From: Lysinibacillus parviboronicapiens
GTDB lineage: Bacteria; Bacillota; Bacilli; Bacillales_A; Planococcaceae
Direction of reading: 5' to 3'
DNA: 55,426 nucleotides
Assembly (NCBI RefSeq): GCF_003049575.1
Contig: NZ_PYWI01000026.1
Span: 1-55,426 of the forward strand
Both the position numbers and the translations under genes were made by a program. This document shows positions 34,125 to 42,337 of this stretch, piece after piece. The notes below the pieces were generated by a model that saw only the letters and a list, made by a program, of their open reading frames with translations, had not been told where the DNA came from and did not search any database. How positions within the stretch are numbered: position 1 is the stretch's first letter; each line of letters opens with the position of its first letter.

Positions 34125-34215
34125 TTGAGTATAACGGGATTTAATGTAATTGAGTATAGAAAAACCCCGAATAGGTTCACTTTTTTAAAGTATCCACTAT
34201 GCGGGGTTCAGTTCA
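34125..34215. mobile_element. Solo right end of an IS3-family element
   Basis: About 90 bp matching 12001-12089 of the IS3 element: GAGTATAACGGG, CCCCGAATAGG, TTCACTTTTTTAAAGTATCC and the terminal GGGGTTCAGTTCA (ending 34215). The remainder of the element is absent. The inner hairpin CCCCGAATAGG / ACTATGCGGGG remains and may serve as terminator for the amidase gene that ends at 34240. Confidence 0.75.
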
Positions 34216-34239
34216 ATTGACACCAATGTAGTTCTTTTT

Positions 34240-36159
34240 TTATTGTTTTTCGTAATATTGCAAAATCCCTTTATAGATGGATTCAGCAAATTGCTCAACA
34301 TATTGATCATCTGTCATTTTAGCACGGTCTTCACTATTTGTTAGGAAGCCTAGCTCAACTAAGATGGCTGGAATATTCGTATTAGCGCTCACAATGTGTT
34401 TTTCTTCTTGGACCTTACGATTTTTCATATTTAAGTTATTTACTATTTGATTGTTTACAAATGTCGCAAGATCAATGTCTTCTTCATACATATCACCTGG
34501 TGTTTTTGCGTAATATGTTTCGGTACCTTGTGCAGCAGTATTCGCTGCTGAGTTAACATGGATACTTACGAAGATTTCACCGTAATTAGCATGTGTAAAG
34601 TCAACACGATCTTGTGGTGTAGGAAATGTATCCCCTGTTCGAGGCATCAATACCTTTGCACCTGCAGCCTCCAATTTATTCTTAACAAGAGTACCAACTT
34701 TTAATGTAATGTTTTTTTCGGAAAAAGATTCGAAAGAGGTTCCTGGATCCTTGCCACCATGACCTGGATCAATAATAATAATTCGATCTTTTAACGGATT
34801 ACCACTTTGATTTAATAGCTTTAAGTAAGACTTATGCACGTAGCCCGTTTGATCTTCAAAAGTAACTTGTGCCCAGTAATCATAAATACTGTTCACTTGA
34901 ACATATTCACCCTTACTAAGCTTACCTAAAACCGTAGACGTAGAGTTAGCCTCTTTACGGATATTTAAATTGTCAACTGTCACTCGACCAAGTAAGTCAC
35001 CTGTAACTGGTGGCGTGATTGGATCTGGGTCTGGCTTTTGGGCTGGATCTGGAGCAGCAGGCTGTTCTACTGCAACATCCTCTGTACTATTCGCTACGAT
35101 ATAGCCTGGTACATCGTCCACTTCTGTTAAATAGTAGCCATTAACCGTCTTATAAACGGGTAATTTCACTTTACTATTCACAGTCGAAATAATCTTTGAA
35201 GAGGAGCTTGCTTTAACGTAAACATTAATAGTTTGTGTTGTTGTTACTTGCTTTTGAACATTCCCTAAAGTATTACCATCTGCATCTAAAAACTGAGCAT
35301 ACGTTTTGTAAATATAAGTATAGGCATCTTTTGACGAGACTTTTAACCAGTCTCCTTCGACTGCATAGACTGATAGTCTATCACCTTTATTCACTGTACC
35401 CACAATGTTAGCTTTAGATGAAGAATCTTTAGTATTACGAATATTTAATCCGTCAGTCGTTACTTGAACTGACCCAATAATCTGTGATGCATCAGGTACA
35501 TCCACATCTTTTACAGGTAACTCTAAACGATACTTTTCACTTTTTGCACGCGCTACAAATAACGCGAACTGCGCACGTGTCACTTGGCCATTTGGTTTAT
35601 AAGTTTGACCGCTTCCCCTTGTAATACCGTTGTAGTAAATCGTATTGACATATTGCATATAAGGATGTGTCACATCTACATCAACAAAAGGTGAATCTAC
35701 TTTTTCATATGCACTTGAATCAAGCTTAAATGCTTTTGTTAATACATAACTCATTTCATCACGAGTTAAAGGCATATTCGGCAAGAACTTCCCCTTAGTA
35801 TTTGTCGCAAAGTAACCAAGCTGTATGGCACGTTCTACATAGCCCGAAAGCTCAGTACCGACTGTTACATCTGAAAAGCTTGATTTTTTGACGACTAGTG
35901 GTTTGTTCTCTGAAGCAACAACGACCATCTTGGCAACTTGCCCACGCGTTACGTTATTATTAGGCTTGTAATATATTTTCCCTTTTTCTGTATATCCTTT
36001 AATAACACCTAAATTAACTAAATAATTGATTTGTTCATAAGCTTCATGGTTGGAAGCAATATCTTCAAAACCACCACTTGCACTTGCATTATGTATGGTA
36101 AATATAGAAGCTGATATGAGTAAGATGCATAACATAAGACTAATTTTCTTGAGGTACAA
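34240..36159 (-). CDS. SLH-anchored N-acetylmuramoyl-L-alanine amidase (LytC/CwlB type)
   Basis: A secreted cell-wall hydrolase of about 639 residues. After a signal peptide, three SLH domains (about residues 25-200; FEDIASNHEAYEQINYLVNL, FSDVTVGTELSGYVERAI, FVDVDVTHPYMQYVNTIY) anchor it to secondary wall polymer. Then come three SH3-type repeats, interrupted by a Pro/Asp-rich linker (PDPAQKPDPDP), and the C-terminal amidase_3 domain. Zinc ligands are in IIIDPGHGG, the SEKNIT glutamate and SIHVN; the catalytic Glu is in VELGF. The best start is a TTG at 36159, behind GGGAGG; the longer ATG start at 36261 adds an unlikely pre-signal extension. Confidence 0.88.
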   Translation of the reverse strand: MYLKKISLMLCILLISASIFTIHNASASGGFEDIASNHEAYEQINYLVNLGVIKGYTEKGKIYYKPNNNVTRGQVAKMVVVASENKPLVVKKSSFSDVTVGTELSGYVERAIQLGYFATNTKGKFLPNMPLTRDEMSYVLTKAFKLDSSAYEKVDSPFVDVDVTHPYMQYVNTIYYNGITRGSGQTYKPNGQVTRAQFALFVARAKSEKYRLELPVKDVDVPDASQIIGSVQVTTDGLNIRNTKDSSSKANIVGTVNKGDRLSVYAVEGDWLKVSSKDAYTYIYKTYAQFLDADGNTLGNVQKQVTTTQTINVYVKASSSSKIISTVNSKVKLPVYKTVNGYYLTEVDDVPGYIVANSTEDVAVEQPAAPDPAQKPDPDPITPPVTGDLLGRVTVDNLNIRKEANSTSTVLGKLSKGEYVQVNSIYDYWAQVTFEDQTGYVHKSYLKLLNQSGNPLKDRIIIIDPGHGGKDPGTSFESFSEKNITLKVGTLVKNKLEAAGAKVLMPRTGDTFPTPQDRVDFTHANYGEIFVSIHVNSAANTAAQGTETYYAKTPGDMYEEDIDLATFVNNQIVNNLNMKNRKVQEEKHIVSANTNIPAILVELGFLTNSEDRAKMTDDQYVEQFAESIYKGILQYYEKQ

Positions 36160-36666
36160 TGTCCTATTTCCTCCCTTCCTATTCTTGTGTCTATTATAGC
36201 AAAGTTTCACACATGAAACTATCATAAGAATGTAATCATTTCCTTTTCCGGTTAAAATCAAGCGATACTTCCAATATAAACCTCACACTTTTTAATAACT
36301 TTCTTACGTACTAACCTACCGTTAGTTGACTAGTAACAATCTTTTAGAAAATCAAACCCACAAAAAAGTTGTGCGCAAATTCCGAACACCAGAAAGCACT
36401 TATCAGAATAGAGGCTTTGGGGTTACGCACTTTCAACGCATAAAACAACGACCAACAAACGAAGTTTAATTCGTTCATTGATCGTTTTGTTCCAACACGT
36501 TTAAGCATTGATAAATTGTTCCGGTTCCAACTTTGTAAGTCTTTCGATTGAAACGCCTTAATAGTCTTTAATGATAGCGTTGCGTCCGCATTGGAAGTTC
36601 TAACGATGTCAATCTACCCTACATGTGATGTGGAATACCCATTTCATTAGCCTGATTAATAATTTT
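36160..36666. other. Intergenic region, no gene recognised
   Basis: The minus strand has an unbroken but unassignable frame over about 36340-36610 (TIKAFQSKDLQSWNRNNLSM, then ...NFVCWSLFYALKVRNPKASI), without start or ribosome site. Other frames show GTIYQCLNVLEQ. It may be a remnant of a mobile gene; I cannot name it. Confidence 0.3.
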
Positions 36667-37386
36667 CTAATTTAAATTTATGTTTACAGTTTCTGTACTT
36701 TGATTTACATATTGAACTGATACATAAGGTGCTTGGTAGCTAGTGAACGCATTCGTATGTTCTCCAGACCAAACTGCATTTGAAGTAGAACTTGTTCCTA
36801 TTGTAGCGTCTGACCAATACACATTTTTCAGATAAGATTTAGAAGCAAAATTATCGCCACCAACTTGAGCAATTGACGTTACACGTTTTAATGAATTGCC
36901 TGTTCCACTTTTTTTCCATCCATTTGCAGTAGCATTTACCACAACTGTACGCTTGACCCCATCTGTAGCAATCCCACTTACACTAAGCTCCACAGTATTA
37001 TCAGAGGTTACATAAAACTTCATAAAAACAGTTTGTCCACTTTTAAAACGAGTTGTTGACGTACCACTGGAAGGGCGAGTCCCATTCACAGAAATAAAAG
37101 GTGCCCAATTATCTAGTGTTGGACTATGTTGTAATCCCGCATCTACTTCTACCGAACCACTATGTCCACCTAAATAAATATAACCTGTATCCGTTGAATT
37201 ACCATAACTTACGTCATTCCCACCAGGTATGTAAACATTTGTAGACATCCACGAATAACCTGAATTTGATAATACCTTTCTGTATGGTCCCGTACCAGTT
37301 GATGCAGCATCAGCTTGCGTTGGGATTAATAACACAAGTAAAGAAAAAATAGAAAAGATAGATAAAATACTAATTAATTTTTTCAA
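36667..37386 (-). CDS. YrpD-like secreted protein
   Basis: A 239-residue secreted protein with signal peptide (cleavage near ADAA, residue 28). It matches the YrpD family of Bacillus: SNSGYSWMSTNVYIPGGNDV, DTGYIYLGGHSGSVEVDAGL, QHSPTLDNWAPFISVNG and RFKSGQTVFMKFYVTSDNTV. The fold is probably a beta-sandwich, and the function is unknown. ATG follows a GGGGG-type site. Alone in its transcript. Confidence 0.75.
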   Translation of the reverse strand: MKKLISILSIFSIFSLLVLLIPTQADAASTGTGPYRKVLSNSGYSWMSTNVYIPGGNDVSYGNSTDTGYIYLGGHSGSVEVDAGLQHSPTLDNWAPFISVNGTRPSSGTSTTRFKSGQTVFMKFYVTSDNTVELSVSGIATDGVKRTVVVNATANGWKKSGTGNSLKRVTSIAQVGGDNFASKSYLKNVYWSDATIGTSSTSNAVWSGEHTNAFTSYQAPYVSVQYVNQSTETVNINLN

Positions 37387-37505
37387 TATACTACCCCCTA
37401 AATTTTATTTCACCTTACATTTTATACTAAAATAACAAATTTGTAAATATTTAATACAAATGTAATATTGTACTAATTCTAAATCTTAAACAAACTGTGA
37501 AGGAG

Positions 37506-37607
37506 CTATTCACTGAAGAGGGCTTTCTTGAGCTTTCGAAGGATATAACGTGCCCGTTTATACATTGTGGAAGCTTTAAATTGGTTTGATAAATAGAGAG
37601 AATTCGC
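37506..37607 (-). pseudogene. C-terminal remnant of a sigma-70-family factor
   Basis: A 33-codon frame ending in TAG reads ANSLYLSNQFKASTMYKRAR then YILRKLKKALFSE, the helix-turn-helix (region 4.2) of a sigma-70-family factor that contacts the -35 box. Nothing upstream of it is recognisable and no start exists. Confidence 0.6.
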
Positions 37608-37620
37608 CCTTACAAGTACA

Positions 37621-37661
37621 AAAATAGTTTATAAGTGTCATTTACACTTATAAACTATTTT
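37621..37661. terminator. Perfect 18-bp hairpin, bidirectional terminator
   Basis: AAAATAGTTTATAAGTGT pairs with ACACTTATAAACTATTTT around CATTT. It ends the lipase gene at 37674 on the minus strand. Confidence 0.85.
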
Positions 37662-37673
37662 AAAAATTATATT

Positions 37674-39230
37674 CTATTTTATATACTTAGAACGAACAAT
37701 GGTCCTTTTATATGGCTCACCTTGTATCGTTTCACCAGCAATATTTAAAGTTATATTATAGACACCAGACTTTTTATTCGCTGGAAAATTTACCATAAAG
37801 TTTTGTTCATTAACCTTTTGTATTTGTAGAGAGGAAGCAATATCTTTACCTGTTGGATCTAATACACGTAAATCGAAAGTAAGTTTTTGTAACTGGTGGT
37901 TAGCTTGCATTGTGATGATATTATTCGTTTCTAATGCTACTGTTGGAATACTCACCTTAATCAAAGATGGACCCCCGTGTTGAACTGCCAGTAAATACGC
38001 ATTATCTCCTGCCTGCGTGCTAATATTTAGCTTCCATTCCCCCTTCTCAGAAATAACGTCAGTAAACGTATGGGGTACTCCGCCATTAAAGAAGGAGGCT
38101 TCTTCCATTGATTTGATTGTCTGGTTGGTATATTTTTTTCCTAAAGGAGATAACAACTCTATCTTATCACTAGTTAATCCTGTCCATAATTTAACATTAC
38201 CGAATGTAGCATCCACATAAAAAGAATGTGTCACATCATTTGACGGTTGTAACTTTCCTCCATAAAAATAATGAGAAGCATCCAACTCTTGAAACGTATC
38301 AGATTGAGAAAAGTATTCATTGTTTTCAACGATATGAGCAGTAGAAGCAGACTGTAAATACTGTTCCAATCTAGAAAATACTGCAGATCCCATGCGAATA
38401 CGGTCATGGTCAAGTGAGGTATCGGTAAATAAATGCGTTCCGTAAGATAATTTAGTGCTTGTCTCTTTGACTAATCCATCGTTTGGATCGGAAAGATATA
38501 GCCCCCCCATCCAGAGTGCAGATAGAAATGGTCCTGTATTAGTACCAGCAATTGTATAATAGTGGTTCTTGCTTACGTTGGGGTGATTGTCTATTAATGA
38601 GCGAAAGTGTTCCATTTCCCCAACTTGAAGTGAATAAGTGCCATCATCTTTTTCACCGAGTAATGTAGCTAGCCAACCTGCCCACCAGCTATAGGCAAGA
38701 TCAGCTAACTCTGATCCATAATGAGGGGAACCTAAAGTAAAGACCCTACCAACGTACGAATGAGCATCATTAAGAACTAATGCTGCTTGGGTATCGGGCC
38801 CACCCTTGCTATGGGCAATGATATTTAATTTTTTTCCGTTAAAATGTTGACTGATTTCTTTTAACATAGAGGCTAATAATTTTCCATTATCGTATTGACT
38901 ATAAGAACCTTTACCTGCCGCATCGTATAATTGAAGAAATACAGTTTGATACCCTGCTTCATAAGCTTTTGTATACATGTCATTAAGACCGTGATATTCT
39001 GTTTGACTATACCAACTTGTAGCGTTACCGTTTTTCCCTTGAACGAAAACAATAGGTGGTTTATTCGGATCAACATTAGATGGAGTTTCTCCTAGAAACC
39101 ACTCTCCAGGGGTATAGCTTTCACCTGGTGGCTTCAATCCATAAGGTTCAATCAGATTTGAGGCAAAAACATCTGAAGTAGAAAAAAGTATAATTGTGAC
39201 CATTATTAATAACGAACCCAATTTTTTCAC
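37674..39230 (-). CDS. Secreted lipase/esterase (alpha/beta hydrolase)
   Basis: A 518-residue secreted hydrolase. Signal peptide 1-24, then an N-terminal alpha/beta hydrolase domain (about 30-290): oxyanion region PIVFVQGKNGNATSW, nucleophile AHSKGG (Ser near 141, with Ala in place of the first Gly as in Bacillus lipases), acid in DPNDGLV, His in SLDHDRIR. The C-terminal 220 residues are beta-sandwich, with LTSDKIELLSPLGKKYTNQ and ISEKGEWKLNIST, perhaps binding substrate or surface. It probably cleaves lipid or polyester. No partner genes; terminator at 37621. Confidence 0.85.
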   Translation of the reverse strand: MKKLGSLLIMVTIILFSTSDVFASNLIEPYGLKPPGESYTPGEWFLGETPSNVDPNKPPIVFVQGKNGNATSWYSQTEYHGLNDMYTKAYEAGYQTVFLQLYDAAGKGSYSQYDNGKLLASMLKEISQHFNGKKLNIIAHSKGGPDTQAALVLNDAHSYVGRVFTLGSPHYGSELADLAYSWWAGWLATLLGEKDDGTYSLQVGEMEHFRSLIDNHPNVSKNHYYTIAGTNTGPFLSALWMGGLYLSDPNDGLVKETSTKLSYGTHLFTDTSLDHDRIRMGSAVFSRLEQYLQSASTAHIVENNEYFSQSDTFQELDASHYFYGGKLQPSNDVTHSFYVDATFGNVKLWTGLTSDKIELLSPLGKKYTNQTIKSMEEASFFNGGVPHTFTDVISEKGEWKLNISTQAGDNAYLLAVQHGGPSLIKVSIPTVALETNNIITMQANHQLQKLTFDLRVLDPTGKDIASSLQIQKVNEQNFMVNFPANKKSGVYNITLNIAGETIQGEPYKRTIVRSKYIK

Positions 39231-39244
39231 ATTGTTTTCCTCCT

Positions 39245-39412
39245 AATCATTATTGATGAAGTTCGTAAAGCTGTAGAAAAGCAATTCAGCATAATCCCAT
39301 AAAAACTCTCGATTACAACATTACCGTAACCTGTTTCCTTTGCGAGACATATCTTGTGTAGTCCAAGTTCTTTTAAGGTGTGTCGATATTGACTCATTTG
39401 CTAGTCTTTGAT
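39245..39412 (-). pseudogene. IS3-family transposase remnant
   Basis: One frame gives QYRHTLKELGLHKICLAKET, GYGNVVIESFYGIMLNC, and an adjacent frame gives MSRKGNRLR: the family end is 'QSMSRKGNCYDNAVIESFFG', containing the catalytic Glu. Frames are mixed and truncated, so this is decayed. Confidence 0.65.
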
Positions 39413-39667
39413 GACAATGAGAGATAATCAGCTATATTGTAAAGTCTATAAAAACAAGTGTTGATTATCGGGTATTAATGATCATAAATATGTCTCGAAC
39501 ATCTATGTCAAACAGAGACAAACTAACCCCACCGTCCATCTATCCCAATATTCTATAAAAAGGAAATGATTCCCTTCTAATTTAGACAATAAAAACAGCG
39601 TTATGTTATATGTAAAAAATTGAAACGCTGTCATAACTGCTGGGCGTACCTATTTTTATTTCCTTTT

Positions 39668-40030
39668 ACAAATCATCTTAGTGGGACTATATTTATGGGA
39701 TTCTTCCTAGCAATGATGGCTAGTTGTTTAATGTTTAAAATCCTAACGGGCGCTTCAAAGGATATTATTTGATATCAAATGCTGTTCAAAATCGGTGTCC
39801 GATATGAAGTGTTAACAAAGTCTATTTATAAAGAAATATTCTTAGTTTTTCTATTCCCTGCGATAGTTGGTATTTTACATGTATTGGTTGGCATGAACCT
39901 ATTTTCAACAATTTTAGCTGAACCTTATTTCCGTGTTTGGCTGCCAATTAATATATTTGTAGCTATTTACACAATATACTACTATATTACCGTTCAACTT
40001 TATAAAAAAATAGTTCTTCCGAAATTTTGA
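39668..40030 (+). pseudogene. BceB-type ABC permease C-terminal remnant
   Basis: The plus frame reads HLSGTIFMGFFLAMMASCLM, FKILTGASKDII, then TGA at 39770, and YQMLFKIGVRYEVLTKSIYK, EIFLVFLFPAIVGILHVLVG to a stop at 40030. This is the tail of bacitracin/peptide-type export permeases (FtsX domain), whose consensus has 'KDIIRYQ', so the TGA may be a CGA change. All upstream domains are missing. Confidence 0.7.
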
Positions 40031-40524
40031 AGAAAAAATCTCTATGCTCTTTATTTAAAAAATGAGAAATCTCTGATCGGGCTCCACACTTGAAGGAGTT
40101 ACAGTATGGAACAATGACAACTGATCGTGTGATTGGTTTGTATATTACAATTTAGCAACGTAAAAGCAGATAGTATTATTCTGAACGAACACGCTTAATA
40201 GAGAAGTCCCGGTACACCTCAATTTTTACTAAAACACGAACGAAAGCTCTTGTTAAAGGGGTCACTCTTCCTCATTTATCAATATGTTTATATTTCTTTA
40301 TAACTTTTTTGTGACAAATAATATGTCTCATAATCTCTTAGGTGGAAAAATAATCGTATAATCCCCCATAAATTACCTATATAATTATGTATAAATTTAG
40401 ATTATACGGTAATAAAATACTGATTCATTACTGAATTATACGTATTTTATACTATATTTGCTTAATTATGTGAAAAAAACTATTCTTTTTGGTGTAACAA
40501 AATTTACTCAAAGGGGAATATAGG
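40031..40524. promoter_or_regulatory. AT-rich upstream region of the toxin gene
   Basis: No gene. It contains three copies of ATTATACG: an inverted one CGTATAAT(C) at 40355-40363, GATTATACG at 40400-40408 and ATTATACG at 40434-40441. The first two form a 9-bp inverted repeat. They lie 80-170 bp upstream of the toxin start and could be operator sites. The ribosome site is AAAGGGGAATATAGG at about 40510-40524. Confidence 0.45.
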
Positions 40525-41550
40525 ATGAGAATTAGAGGGAAATTAGTACAAAAAACTCTAACGATAGCTGCTATTGCATCTATGGGGACAACATTTGCTT
40601 TAGCATCACCAAGTTTGGCTAGTGCGGATCAAATTAATACTTCTGGAGTACCTAGTGGTATACTAATAGAAGAAAATACTCCAACTAGTATTAATAAAAA
40701 TGCTGTTGGTATTACAGATGTTCAATCCGAATTGAATAAAATTGGAACATACTATTATACTAACGAAATTGCAGGTACAAAAATCGAGTCATGGCCTACA
40801 CTGACTTTTAAGGCAAAACCAGATAGTGTTGAGACAAAGCTTGACTTTAGTATTACGGGTACTTTAAATAAATTGAACTATGATACTACAACGGTCGACT
40901 ACGTAACAATAGGTGAACTTGATAATACAAAAACTCCTATGGAACAGACGCTTACAACATCTAGTTATACCAAGAGTGTACAAGAAACAGTATCGACAGC
41001 GACGCAAAATGGTTTTAAATTTGGAGGGGCTGGTGACTTATTATTAAAAGTTCCACTACTCTTAGATAATATAAAAATAAATGCAGAATTTAATTCTTCT
41101 ACTACAAAAACACAAACAACGTCCGAGACAAAAACAATAACATTACCTTCACAAAATATAAAAGTGCCACCGGGTAAAAAATATAGAGCAGTCGTTGTAT
41201 TTGAACAATTAAATTTTTGGGGTGATGTTTCGTTTACCGGTGAAGGAATTAATCCGATGACTACAATAAAGGGAACTGCAACATATTGGGCTCCAAATGG
41301 TATGGGTGCTTGGAAAGAATACACTTGGAATAAATATACTGCTCTTTTTTGGAAGGAACTAACTGATGCTCAGAAAAAGGATTTAAATGGAATCGAATTC
41401 ATTTACTATCCAAATACTGGTGGAGTTAAAATAAAAGCACAAGGAACTGGTAAAGTCGAAGGTATAATGGGTAGTAAAATAGATGTAGATATTTTAGATG
41501 TTACAAATCCATCAAAACATGAATTAGTAGAAACAAGAAGTTATCATTAA
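40525..41550 (+). CDS. ETX/MTX2-family beta-pore-forming toxin
   Basis: A 341-residue secreted toxin. Signal peptide 1-34 (cleavage after ASA). The mature part follows the epsilon-toxin/Mtx2 plan: N-terminal segment to about residue 110, then a central Ser/Thr-rich amphipathic region (QTLTTSSYTKSVQETVSTAT near 141-160, FNSSTTKTQTTSETKTITLP near 189-208) that forms the membrane-crossing beta-hairpin, then NIKVPPGKKYRAVVVFEQLN. Family members include Clostridium epsilon toxin and Mtx2/Mtx3 of Lysinibacillus sphaericus, which kill mosquito larvae. Target cell and host range cannot be read. It stands alone among decayed DNA, with a terminator after it. Confidence 0.86.
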   Translation: MRIRGKLVQKTLTIAAIASMGTTFALASPSLASADQINTSGVPSGILIEENTPTSINKNAVGITDVQSELNKIGTYYYTNEIAGTKIESWPTLTFKAKPDSVETKLDFSITGTLNKLNYDTTTVDYVTIGELDNTKTPMEQTLTTSSYTKSVQETVSTATQNGFKFGGAGDLLLKVPLLLDNIKINAEFNSSTTKTQTTSETKTITLPSQNIKVPPGKKYRAVVVFEQLNFWGDVSFTGEGINPMTTIKGTATYWAPNGMGAWKEYTWNKYTALFWKELTDAQKKDLNGIEFIYYPNTGGVKIKAQGTGKVEGIMGSKIDVDILDVTNPSKHELVETRSYH

Positions 41551-41592
41551 TATTTTGAAGAAGTTCCAAACACTTTGATAGTAAGCAATCGA

Positions 41593-41630
41593 CCAGGCGC
41601 TCATTTTTAAGTGAGTACCTGGCCTTTTTT
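41593..41630 (+). terminator. Terminator of the toxin gene
   Basis: CCAGG..CTCA pairs with TGAG..CCTGG around a T-rich loop, followed by TTTTTTCG. Confidence 0.7.
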
Positions 41631-41719
41631 CGTTTAGTATTCTCTTACTTTATTTGAGCTAAGAACGTACTATATAAAACCACTTATTAATGGTTATCTT
41701 AAAAGTAGAAGGAATTCTT

Positions 41720-42138
41720 TTATTCAATATTAATTCCTGCACTTGCAGTACCTTCAATTGCGAAATTTAGTGCAGGAGGATTTATTACTGATGAAATATA
41801 AAATACCAGTAACAAACGATCACCAGTGGAGACAGGCACTGGCTCGATTTCTGTTGAACCAAAGGTTATTCCTGCAAGAACTCCAGCAACAGGTGGTATT
41901 GTTAACATTAAAAAAATCACTACTCCGAAAAAACAATGAATATCCTAAAGGAACAAACCAAATTGGATGCCAAACACTCACCATTTCCCCACTCAAAAAT
42001 ATTGTCACACCGGCTATCATAATAAAAGTAGTCACAACTTGCCCCCAATAAGTCCAATCGTGTTAGACACGATCGTTGAAATCGCCATTGATAAAATACC
42101 AGTAACAAAGCAACTAGAAAAATGACCAGCACTGACAA
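41720..42138 (-). pseudogene. Broken small membrane protein
   Basis: Three adjacent minus-strand frames overlap to make one hydrophobic protein: MSVLVIFLVALLLVFYQW..., then in another frame VTTFIMIAGVTIFLSGEMVS, VWHPIWFVPLGYS, then MIFLMLTIPPVAGVLAGITF...INIE. Each is truncated by frame changes. No family recognised. A 19-bp sequence TTTGTTACTGGTATTTTAT occurs in both the start and the end part (minus strand). Confidence 0.5.
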
Positions 42139-42236
42139 AATGATATACTACAAAAACGTAATGTCATACCAAAGAATACCTTCGTTTAGTTTTGGAAACA
42201 GGTCGCTAATTTTGTCACCCACGATTTTTGATTAAG

Positions 42237-42287
42237 AGTACCCCATAAGATAGACACTAAAAAGTTTACTTATTGGGTACTTTTTTT
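42237..42287 (+). terminator. Hairpin with T-run
   Basis: AGTACCC..ATAA pairs with TTAT..GGGTACT, followed by seven T; stem interrupted by one unpaired base per arm. Confidence 0.6.
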
Positions 42288-42337
42288 GATATACGAAACA
42301 TTAGAAAATGTAAAAAAGAATGTTATATCTGATTCTG

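Noticed and set aside
36340..36610. Open minus frame of about 90 codons
   Set aside because: It has no start, ribosome site or recognisable family, so I list it only as unassigned sequence.
41743..42051. Plus-strand 102-codon ORF
   Set aside because: The minus strand here reads as a hydrophobic, frame-broken membrane protein; the plus ORF is its shadow.
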